Shown: in pieces, positions 43,983-53,460 of the stretch
How positions within the stretch are numbered: the first letter of the stretch is position 1
How the letters are laid out: each line of letters opens with the position of its first letter
Assembly (NCBI GenBank): GCA_025266875.1
Contig: JALLLT010000057.1
Coordinates: 1 to 64,000, forward strand
Direction of reading: 5' to 3'
DNA: 64,000 nt
From: Fennellomyces sp. T-0311
Lineage: Eukaryota > Mucoromycota > Mucoromycetes > Mucorales > Lichtheimiaceae
Program-made: the position numbers and the translations under genes
Notes under the pieces: generated by a model
What the model was told of the DNA's origin: nothing
What the model saw: the letters and a program-made list of their open reading frames with translations, nothing else
Database searches by the model: none

Positions 43983-45817
43983 GTGGAGGGATATATGCAT
44001 CATGGAGCACCCGAACAAATCACACATATGAGCAAAGGCGAAATGGTCAAATACACCACAGCACTTCCCCAAGTTCAAGACAAGGAGCCATATCGACTAT
44101 GCATCAACTACATTCCATTAAATCGATGGGTCGTCGACGATAGTTACAGTTTGCCGAACATAAACTATTTGTTCACCCTCTTGGGAGAGGCCAAATATTA
44201 CTCGATTTTTGACGCGTATTGGGGATATTGGCAGCGCGAATTGGCCGTGGAAAGCAGAGAACTTACGGCATTCACCACTGTGGGTTTTGGCACTCATCAA
44301 TGGACTGTCCTTCCGATGGGAATGTCGTGCTCTCCCATGGCGTGGCAAAGATGCATGGATGAATGCTTTTCGGAGGTTCTATATGATGGGTTCTTCATGT
44401 ATGTGGATGATGGCTTAACATTCGGACCAAACTTGGCGAGGCATAATGAAACACTGGACAAAGTGTTGACCATAGCCGAAACAGTGGGATTGTCGCTTTC
44501 AAAACGCAAGTGCAAGTTTGGCTACCAGAGATTGAAGGCTCTCGGATACATCGTGGGGGACGAAGGGTTCGAAATGGATCGAGGAAAGGTGCAACGAATC
44601 CAAGACTGGCCAGTACCGAAAAACACTGGAGAGCTGCGATCATTTTATGGCCTGATACAGTACTATCGTAAATTTGTTCGAGATTTCTCTGGTGAAACTC
44701 GAGCATTGACGGCATTACTAAAGAAACATGTACGGTTCCATTGGAATGAAGAGCTACAACAATGCTTCGACCACTGCAAGGAGTTGTTATCAGGAGAACC
44801 TATTCTAGCCCACCTAGACTTCTCTAGACCTATGGTGTTATATACGGATGCATCACAGTACTCCATTTCAGGAATTCTAAGCCAAGCCGCAAAGGATAAC
44901 GACAAGGAATTGCATCTGATTTACTACGGAAGTCGATTAATGAACAAAGCCGAACAAGGATACAGTGTATACGAGAAAGAATTCCTGGCTGTTGTGTACT
45001 TCATCGAATTCTTCAAAATGTATTTGATGGGACATTACTTTATCGTGTACACGGATCACCAAGCACTGAAATATTTGTTGAACTTGAAGGGCGATGCATC
45101 CAGTCAGGTCCTGAGGTGGCAAATGGCACTCCAAAAGTATGACTTCGATATTTTTTACTGGCCAGGGAAACAGAACGCAAATGCAGATGCTTTATCACGC
45201 ATACCACCAAGGGCATATGACGAGGAGAAGGAAGTAAAGGAGGAAAACTGGATGGAAGGAAGTTCCTATTGGGTTTTCTTGATGCAACAAACCAATAACC
45301 GACAAGGCAAAGTTCATATGAGCACACAGAAACTGGGCATTAATCATGGATTTGGCGGAATATCGGCGGAAGAGTATGCGGATTTGGGAGTGTATTTAAC
45401 AGCCATGGAATTTCCTCCAGGACTTGATGGCCGGCAACGGCGAAAGTTGAGGAGCAAGGCATTAAATTATGAAATCCGTGAAGGCGAAATCTTTCAGCGA
45501 GCACACGGCAAACATGGACCTCGGAAACTAGTTGAAGCTACTGAAGTGCTGGACATCTTAAGGCGAAACCACGACCACTGGATGGCTGGACACCAAGGAG
45601 TGCAGAGAACGTTTGACAAGATAGCGAAAGATTATTACTGGCCAGGGTACTTCGAAGCAGTGCGCCGATATGTTATGTCCTGTAAAGTATGCCAGCAATT
45701 TGGCCCAAAGAATCCACCAGTTCCCTTGCATCCGTACAAAGCTCCAGATGGGGGCCCGTTCAGTGAAATTATGTTGGACTTTTTCTCATTGCCGGTAGCG
45801 ACGGAGAGTGGACACAA
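43983..45817 (+). pseudogene. Element B pol: RT, RNase H, integrase N half
   Basis: RT text EPYRLCINYIPLNRW, SIFDAYWGYWQ, then the catalytic FMYVDDGLTFG. RNase H begins PMVLYTDASQYSISGIL and ends NADALSRIPP. The integrase zinc finger is HWMAGHQGVQRTF with CKVCQQF, and the core starts EIMLDFFSLPVATESG. The open frame appears to go on to 45911, but everything after 45817 is solo LTR sequence. The other half of the integrase is at 34364-33498 on the opposite strand. Confidence 0.92.
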
Positions 45818-46217
45818 TGTGGTGAACCACTACATGTATGGACACAATGGAGATCGGTTAAACATCCATTCTAGCACATTCCATCAGACGAACACTCTGG
45901 AAGAGTACTGATGACTAAGATATGAACGGTATTACCTTACACCGGTTTCAAGGAAGCTGAATGATGTTCTACAGGACATGCACCTATCACAGAGTACACG
46001 GAGTCGATATCTGCCATCGTCGGTAAAACATAAGACGAACACGCAACCCGATACGTCCTCGACCAAGTATCATTTATCCAGGAACGGATATTAGAATCTC
46101 CAGTAAAAGATATAAAAGAGAGAGAGTTCATCCATAATAAAGGACATACAATTATTCAGATTCTCAACGAATTCTATTCTTGTTACCTATTCTATCTCTA
46201 ATAACTCTCTCACCACA
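45818..46217 (+). mobile_element. Solo LTR of family A, opposite orientation (400 bp)
   Basis: It reads TGTGGTGAACC to CTCTCACCACA, inverted relative to the two LTRs of element A. Left flank CACAA pairs with TTGTG at 34360; right flank GTCAG pairs with CTGAC at 41035. Neither flank matches the other side of this LTR, as expected if it took part in an inversion. Confidence 0.93.
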
Positions 46218-46440
46218 GTCAGTGATCCATCCCCCCAATATGCACAGCCTTTGGAAATCATCAATAAATGACGCCGGATCTTCGAGTCTCCCCTCTCCGG
46301 TGAACTGGCTTGGTATCGAGGTCACTTGATGCGATTGATTAAACATTTAATGAGGTACAAATGAAATTTGGTGTCCAGGCCCGGGTCCTTGAGTTACTTG
46401 CAAGTTACCCAACAATCGACGCGAAAATGGAAAGAAATTT
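46218..46440 (-). pseudogene. Element B gag start and leader
   Basis: On the minus strand ATG 46346 begins MFNQSHQVTSIPSQFTGEG and reads to FIDDFQRLCILGGWITD at the duplicated GTCAG. The next residues (EQKYQVLG) are found at 41040 onward, so the two parts join in frame. 46347-46440 is 5' leader, cut at 46441 by the palindromic element. Confidence 0.85.
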
Positions 46441-47475
46441 ACTACTGGATTTTTCCTCTCTCTTTGCGGTGATTGGGTAGAACTTTTGCGGGTTCAAGTA
46501 AGATCGCTTTGCGGACAAAAATAAACCTTTTGCGCATGTGCTGCTGCCTTTTGCGGCTGTGAATGTGCATTTGCGGCTATGGTGATAGTTCTTTGCGTGC
46601 TTGCACTTTGCGTTTACAAATTGCGGTTATAGTTTGCGGGCGTGATTAAGCTTCCTTTGCGGATTTATTCATTGCGCTTTCACATTGCGGCTAATGCTTG
46701 CGGACTGGTCAAGCTTCTTTTGCGACTAATGTTTGCGCACTAATCATGCTTCCTTTGCGGATATTATTTGCGGGCTTATACATTGCGTCTACTTCATTGC
46801 TTCTAATGCACGCAATATGGTGATTCCGGTCTCCGTACCTACATTTTAAAAAGAAATCATATGATATATTTTATATTGTGTGCCATTGTGAAGGTGCATA
46901 GATACTGCCTAAGCATATTGATTATCATGGATAGATAATGTATTTGGGCGCATAAGAGACCTCAGAATGTGTGTATGGAAAGCGGTTATTGCTCAGAGAC
47001 AGTTTACGTCATGGCAGCTGGATATAGAAAAAGCACATGTATAGCGGTTCCGGAAACTAAACAGACGATTATATATGAGCTTAAAATGTGTGTATGTGGG
47101 ACGATCAGAATATACAGCAAATTCACTTGATCATTACGGGCGTGTCTAAGTAGAGAGCATGGACAAAGATTGCAAATTAGGTGACTTGCCAAATGAGCGT
47201 AGATTCTGTGCACGCTAAGAGATTATAAAAATGGATCATCGAAAGGATCGTAAAAGTGTATATGCGTAGAAAGATTATGAAACATATACAAGCTACAGAT
47301 TACTAATGAAGAGCACAGACTGTGGGAAAATTGGGCGGTTATATCGAGTGGACACAGGAAAGTGCATGTAATATGCTCATAAAGAGCGTATATTGTATAG
47401 AATATATAAATGGGCAGAGAAAAAAGATATTACTAAAGTAATATAAAAGAGAAATAATGATGGGTGAAAGGAAGA
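46441..47475. repeat. Left outer arm, with phased TTGCG array
   Basis: About 1.03 kb, near-identical in inverse to 59015-60053. Between 46464 and 46788 there are 19 TTGCG motifs on one strand (12 are TTGCGG), starting at 46464, 46486, 46509, 46530, 46551, 46571, 46593, 46608, 46621 and so on. Gaps are 20-23 bp or 13-15 bp only. The rest (46800-47475) is AT-rich without genes. Confidence 0.93.
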
Positions 47476-47480
47476 GGGTA

Positions 47481-48050
47481 CTATTCGGTGACATTTTTAC
47501 TAGCGTTCATTTTCGTTAACAATTTCAAAGCGATGTCTTGGTTTACTATGGACAGATTTGACTTCGCTTTACGAGTTTTCCGTTTTTTCTCCACCTTCGG
47601 AAACAAATGCTTGTACGTGTTGACTAGCTTTCTTGCCGATGCTTTCGGCATCCCAACAGTTGCTCCTGCCTCTTCCATTGAGGTAATGCTGGGATCATTG
47701 AAGTAAGCATCAAGGACTTTCTCAATTTCATCGTCAGTGTATGTCCTGCTAGTGCCACTGCTTCGCTTCGCTCTAGTCTTTCTTGTCTTCGGGACTTGGA
47801 CCTTCTTCGTCTTTGCTGGCTGTTGTGCCTGCATTGACGATTGTTGTTGCTGCTGCTCTTCTGCTTGGGTTAGAGGCTCCTTGACGTGTGTCATCTGTTC
47901 TTGGGCATTTCCGTCAACAGCCATCGGGTCATATTGTTGCTGCCCTTGTCCGCCACGAGGATACTCGTCATAATCCGCTAGTTCGTCATCCACGTCGCTG
48001 CTATTGATTTTCATGTGGTCAATTGAGCTTCTATCGATATAATGGGACAT
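47481..48050 (-). CDS. Helix-turn-helix protein, transposase-N-terminus-like
   Basis: ATG at 48048-48050 (MSHYIDRSSIDHMKINSSDV) gives 189 residues. Acidic and Tyr/Gln-rich N-terminus, Gln run, Lys/Arg-rich linker (KTRKTRAKRSSGTSR), then an HTH-like domain (YTDDEIEKVLDAYFNDPSIT, EEAGATVGMPKASARKLVNT). It ends with a short basic segment. Layout resembles the first third of the transposase at 57336 (Lys/Pro linker, then YTMYQRVEFIKCL...INERTAQDWAKKY), but there is no catalytic domain. It points outward, mirror to the transposase. It may be a repressor or end-binding factor; that is inference. Confidence 0.72.
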   Translation of the reverse strand: MSHYIDRSSIDHMKINSSDVDDELADYDEYPRGGQGQQQYDPMAVDGNAQEQMTHVKEPLTQAEEQQQQQSSMQAQQPAKTKKVQVPKTRKTRAKRSSGTSRTYTDDEIEKVLDAYFNDPSITSMEEAGATVGMPKASARKLVNTYKHLFPKVEKKRKTRKAKSNLSIVNQDIALKLLTKMNASKNVTE

Positions 48051-48150
48051 TTTGTGGGTAGTAAGAATAATGCGCACAACGAGACACTTTCTGTGCGTAT
48101 TTATACCTTTAACTAATAGTAAGCTTTGATAAAACACGTGCACCGCATGC

Positions 48151-48783
48151 AAATACTATCGAAGTAGACCGTCAATATCATATCATAAACATGATCTTAT
48201 TATTATAATTGGAAAATATGCAAACGTGTAAAGATAATAGCTATCTATATGGTATTGACAAACTGAAAAATATCATGTGCAAAATACACAGCAGGTAGTA
48301 GCTATCATACCAGTGCAAGTAAACTAAGTATAGTAAAAGAGCATGAGAGATGTTTGTAATGTGATGCTTGTAGAATGTGAATAAGTCAAATGATTATAGG
48401 AAAAGATGATAAAAAAACGTGCAAAATCTGCACATATACTGGGGCATGTTACTAGAAAATAGTAAAGGAGGATGAATAATGTTTACGGTATCTGATTATC
48501 TTACGAGAGCAGGTTAACTAGGCGAAAACAATCGTGTAATATGGTGCTTACAGAATATAGGTACGTTTCAATAAACTTAAGAGAGCTTATAAATATGATG
48601 GCGAATCAGAATAGCTAAGTTGCGTGATAATATGAATAAAGCACCATTCTTACACGGAATTACCATTTCGTAACAAATGACATGGTTACACAAAGGCAAT
48701 ATGATAGTTAGTTATATTATCACCTCACTGGAAAAGCAATTAACTACATTTCTTTTCCCCGAATCCAACTACATACAGATACA
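48151..48783. other. Non-coding part of left cassette
   Basis: AT-rich, no gene. From about 48300 it shows weak copies of the arm repeat (for example GATTATAGGAAAAGATGATA near 48392). Confidence 0.4.
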
Positions 48784-49256
48784 ATGTACTTCTATGAAGA
48801 TCCAGATCTCGTATTTCAATCAGAAGTCCCATCCACCTATGAATTTTATCGACAGCCATCACATCAGTTAGTCGACTATCCTGTTTTTATTCGACTGGCA
48901 AACATCTGTGTCCGTTGCTTCATCACGGGAAAGGACTGTCATGGATTCAGAGAATACTTCAATGGTAATCCAGGAGTCTGTGGCCAATGTAGACATGACG
49001 GCTGGGCTATATATTGTAAATATCCGGAATTGTATCTTGCGAATCCAGACGTTCCCCCATGGCATATTCGCTATATGAGCCGTGTATCAAGAGGCCCTTA
49101 TATCATAACCCTTATGTTGGATATGATTTCTGTGGACATCGAATTCGTTACCTGGCAAACGGCGATATCAAAGAAGATGACAGGGATATGCTGCCAATTC
49201 CACCTAGAGACCTGGAAAGTATGCATCATTACAACTTTATACAGCACCATATCTAG
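48784..49256 (+). pseudogene. Cys-rich ORF in left cassette (frameshifted?)
   Basis: ATG 48784 (MYFYEDPDLVFQSEVPSTYE) leads to a Cys-rich part (ICVRCFITGKDCHGF, GVCGQCRHDGWAIYC). After PDVPP at about 49055 the plausible text moves to another frame (MAYSLYEPCIKRPLYHNPYV, GHRIRYLANGDIKEDDRDML) and ends at 49256. Paired CxxC motifs suggest zinc binding. No family recognised. The shift may be a mutation or an unseen small intron. It is absent from the right arm. Confidence 0.45.
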
Positions 49257-50980
49257 CATTGCTAAACAGTGATTACTCTATAGTTATTAAGGAGATAGAT
49301 AGTATTATAAGTAACCGTAAACGTAGATAACAATTACACTATATCTAGCGTAGCAAAATCTATCGTTGTATAATAATAAATTATGCATGCAGCAAAAAAA
49401 GATATAGGATGCGTTTATGCAGCACAGTATATAATTATCATGCTGGCGCACGTTAGATAATATTACAGGAAATTACCAAAAACACATGTACCCATGACGC
49501 TTACAAACGTAAGCAAGTCAATCGACTATAGAAAACGATTATAGAAAACGTGTAAGAATCATGTTCATGGAGTACAGATATGTCGTATGATAATAGTTAA
49601 GGCACATGGATAATGTGCACATTATATGATCATTGTATCGTTTTAAATTGGTTGAGTACGATAGAAAAACATGATAAATGTATAAGCATAATACCTACAG
49701 AAGTTAGATGAGCTGAACGATTGTAAAAAGATTATAGAGAACGTGCAAGGATGGCGCTCATAACTATGTGCTCATTGCACAGTCATAACAAAAGCGCACC
49801 GAAGCCGTACGCGATACAAAATTATGATCTTAATACCATAATATGTTAACTAAGAAGCATGCCAAGGGAGCGCCCAAAACGTGCAAATATGATGCTTACA
49901 CAATATAGGCCCATTATCGATAATAAAAAAATATTATGGAAAGCATGCAAGAATACAAGCAAGTGTTTATCGAGTATGCAGAAGTCGCATGATGATATTA
50001 AAAGCGCATGAATAATGTCACAACACTTTATTGTCGTATCGAAAGAGATTCATGGAATACGACAACAAACCATGAAAAACGTGTAAGCATAATGCTTATA
50101 GAAAATAGATCGAGTTAAGCAATTATACAAGAATATTATAGCAGAGGATTATAGAGAAAGTGCAAGGATTTGTTCATAACGAATGGAAGCATTGCGCGAT
50201 TATAGAAAAAGAGCACAGAAGACATATACAATAAGGGATTATAATCTTAATATTACTGGAGTAGACAAATTAAGCATGACAAGAAAGTACGAAAACCGAG
50301 TAAGCCGATGTTTACACAACGTAGGGCACGTTATCGGTAATAAGGAAAAAAGATTATTATGAACTTGTAAGAATAGTGTTATTAGGTTGTAGATATGTTG
50401 CATGGTATCAGGAAAGGACATGAGTAATCTACACAACACATGATTATCCCAACGGAACGTATTTATTTATCATGACAGAAGTTATTATAAAATATGCGAG
50501 TATAATGTTTACAGAAGCCGTAAAAGTTAAGTGACTACAGGAAAAGATTATAGAAAACGTGCAAGTAAGCTGTTCCTATAGTAAGGTAAGTCGCATGATT
50601 ATATTAACAGCGCATGGATAGCGTATGCGGTACATGATTAGCTGAACGGAACAGATTAATTAAGCATGACAGGAAAGCATAATAACCGTGTCAGTATAAT
50701 ACTCACGGAAACTAGAGAAGTTAAGCGTTTTTGGAAAAGATTGTAGAAAATGTGTAAGAAAGCTGTTCATATAGTAAGTTAAAAAACATGATTATAGTAA
50801 CGAAGTATGAAAAATGTATACAACATATGGTTATCGGACCGGAACAGATTAATTGAGCATGACAGGAAAGCATGAAAGAGGTGTAGGTATAATGCCTATA
50901 ATAGGGTGGTCAATTCAAGAGATATTTGGAAAGGATTATGGAGAACGTGTAAGAACAATGCTTATATAGTATACGTAAAT
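49257..50980. repeat. Left inner arm, about 195-bp degenerate repeats
   Basis: No genes. A core of the form GATTATAGAAAACGTG(T/C)AAG recurs near 49541, 49730, 50150, 50548, 50739 and 50936, i.e. at one or two multiples of about 190-210 bp. A second phrase (ATAATGCTTACAGAA...AGTTAAG) precedes it in many units. From about 49536 to 50890 this arm is matched inverted by 51425-51947 plus 56117-56940. Confidence 0.8.
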
Positions 50981-51424
50981 CGCATGACAATTTTAACAGT
51001 ACATAAAAAATAAATATAGCATAAATTATATTAAAAGAGTCTGTGTAATGTTTCACAGGAAAGCCATTTTTCAGTTATTTGTGCTCCCTAGCTATGTCCC
51101 ACTCTCCTGTTCTATTTTTTGTATTCCTTACTGCATTTCATTAATTTATTCTGTACTATGCTTCTCTAATCATTTCTGTTCTATGATTGGCTGCTATATC
51201 CTTATTTTATAACCAGCTTATATATTTCTACTATGCATCTTTGACGTATCCAGATAAATATGTGGGCTGTTAATAACTGTGCTGCAATTATACTTTCAGG
51301 GCCTTTCTTCTATAATCTGCCTGCTACACGACCATAATAACCATTTATATGCTTACATTCTGTAATCTTCTAATAGAATTATTTACTTTGTTAACAGTTT
51401 ATACTAGCCAATTGATGTGCACGC
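50981..51424. other. Centre (spacer) of the palindrome
   Basis: About 0.5 kb that does not pair with itself well; AT-rich, no gene. The predicted symmetry axis, after removing the DIRS insert, is close to 51160. Confidence 0.6.
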
Positions 51425-51947
51425 TTTCTGTGCTTTCCTGTCATGCTCAATTAATCTGTTCCGGTCCGATAACCATATGTTGTATACATTGTTCATACTT
51501 CGTTACTATAATCATGTTTTTTAACTTACTATATGAACAGCTTTCTTACACATTTTCTACAATCTTTTTCCAAAAACGCTTAACTTCTCTAGTTTCCGTG
51601 AGTATTATACTGACACGGTTATTATGCTTTCCTGTCATGCTTAATTAATCTGTTCCGTTCAGCTAATCATGTACCGCATACGCTATCCATGCGCTGTTAA
51701 TATAATCATGCGACTTACCTTACTATAGGAACAGCTTACTTGCACGTTTTCTATAATCTTTTCCTGTAGTCACTTAACTTTTACGGCTTCTGTAAACATT
51801 ATACTCGCATATTTTATAATAACTTCTGTCATGATAAATAAATACGTTCCGTTGGGATAATCATGTGTTGTGTAGATTACTCATGTCCTTTCCTGATACC
51901 ATGCAACATATCTACAACCTAATAACACTATTCTTACAAGTTCATAA
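51425..51947. repeat. Right inner arm, first part
   Basis: Inverted counterpart of about 50370-50890, nearly identical (for example GTCATGCTTAATTAATCTG). It is cut at 51947 by the DIRS element; the arm resumes at 56117. Confidence 0.9.
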
Positions 51948-51989
51948 TGTTCCTTTAGGTCGAGACCGAAGGTCGATGACCTCATCACA

Positions 51990-52095
51990 TTATTTGAGAA
52001 GAGTGGATCCAGGGATTGTGTTACCATCTTTCTTAATTTATTCTCGAGAGTTATAAAAAAAAATATGTGATACAATAATTATAAACTATCATCTT
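51990..52095. repeat. DIRS left terminal inverted repeat
   Basis: Pairs with 56003-56103, including GTTACCATCTTTCTTAATTT and the AAAAAAAAATATGTG stretch, with minor length differences in the A/T run. Confidence 0.93.
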
Positions 52096-52141
52096 GAGAG
52101 AGAGAGCGATATATATATATATATAAGGGAGGGTGGGTGGG

Positions 52142-52244
52142 ACAATCCCTGGATCCACTCTTCTCAAATAATGTGATGAGGACATCGACCTTCAGTCTCG
52201 ACCTAAAGGAACATTATTCTTCGAGAGGTGGATCCAGGGATTGT
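52142..52244. repeat. DIRS internal complementary region
   Basis: The first 71 bases are the complement of the left end (from 51948); the bases after the join at 52212/52213 (GGAACA|TTATTC) are the complement of the right end (to 56116). So it spans the joined ends, as in the circular-intermediate model for DIRS elements. The join independently fixes both element boundaries. Confidence 0.93.
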
Positions 52245-53460
52245 GGATCCAGAGATTCTTGACGTGCTTGTGTCTCTCCAAGTGCCAAGTGCGTAAAGTC
52301 TGTACGGGTTTCCCGGGCAATGCGATAGAATTTTTCATAGATGTCGTTCGATGACCAATTACCATGGGTGACAATGTCATCAACACTAGCGCCCGCTTGT
52401 GCTGCTCGCGTGGCGCCTACTGCCCGAGCCTTTGGGGTTCGTCTGCCTGGTTGTTGTGGTATCAACTCCATGACGGCGCGAATAAGCTTGCTAATCCTTT
52501 GTGAGCCAATGGGTTGCTTGTTATCCTGAACTTTCCGGACAAGGTGGTTGAGGGTGATTGACGACAGTGTGGGGTGTTGGCGAATGCATGGTTCTTGGGC
52601 AAAACGCCTACAATATGAGCGGAATGCGGCCACCGGACAGCACAGAGGATCGTCATGTCGCTTGATTGTAACAGTGCAAACTTGTTTTTTACCCTTGCGT
52701 AGTTGTTTCGGAGCGACAACGTGAAGTTCAACCTCGTCTTGTTCTGGTGATACCTTGCATTGATTGAGATCGATACGGTGAATATCCGAAGGTCGTAGGA
52801 AACCGCACACGCCCAGTAGCCAGCATAACTTCTTGGTGAGGTCGGCGATGGCCAAATCCTTGTTAGGCCCCAGAGTGCGGAAATGATTGAGTACTGGTGT
52901 GATGTCAACATTGGTTTGCCGCGACGGGTGAAGTGTAGTCGCATTGAGAGATTTGAAAAATGATTGATATATCCATGACTGGATCACGACCTCCCTATCC
53001 TCGAACAAATTCAGAATAGCTGACCGATATGCCTCGATTGTCGATGTTGCCCATTTCTGTTCATTTCGTCCATACGCCAAAAAGTTGACCAGGTTTGTCG
53101 CTGAAGATTCAAGAGGATCGCGATTGTGTTGATGGCACCATGTTTTGTATTGAATTTGAACGTGCTTGTATCCTGTCTCCGTACGGATTGCGTCTGGGTG
53201 AAGGATCAACTGTATAGTGTCGGCACTTGCACCTTCTAATTGAAGTCGTCGAAGCTTATGTTCCAAGCCGTCATCTTCCAGTGTGGATTCTTGTCTAGCA
53301 CGCTTTTGTCCTGTCCAGGGGCTGGGAGTACTTGTGACCGTGGAACCTTGCGCGGTCGAGGTTGGGATAATCTGTGGATTGTTGGGAACCAAATTGCCGA
53401 CGGCCACTATGGGGTGATGATTGTCGCTGAAACTTGCTCTGTTTACAATTTGCGAAGGCA
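52214..53460 (-). CDS. DIRS tyrosine recombinase
   Basis: The minus-strand frame that stays open from 55969 to 52214 codes for recombinase only in its last 400 codons or so. It shows LCWLLGVCGFLRPSDIHRID (box 1 Arg), LDDD-like acidic linker text, then KARAVGATRAAQAGASVDDI and HGNWSSNDIYEKFYR (box 2 with the likely Tyr). The usual HxxR appears as KAR, so the His position is uncertain. The last residues are encoded by the internal complementary region. It would integrate the circular DNA. How the ORF is started was not determined. Confidence 0.87.

Noticed and set aside
41035..45817. A fold-back transposon: gag-pol segment flanked by inverted LTR-A copies
   Set aside because: The flanking duplications pair with sites outside the segment, and the coding sequence continues on the other strand at 34364 and 46218, so it is an inverted piece of element B.
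45818..45911. End of the 642-codon ORF as integrase
   Set aside because: The bases after 45817 are family A LTR read in an open frame; the true integrase continues elsewhere.
46464..46788. CRISPR array or minisatellite
   Set aside because: Only a 5-6 bp motif is shared and spacers are not unique units of fixed length; the arrangement is mirrored in the other transposon arm.
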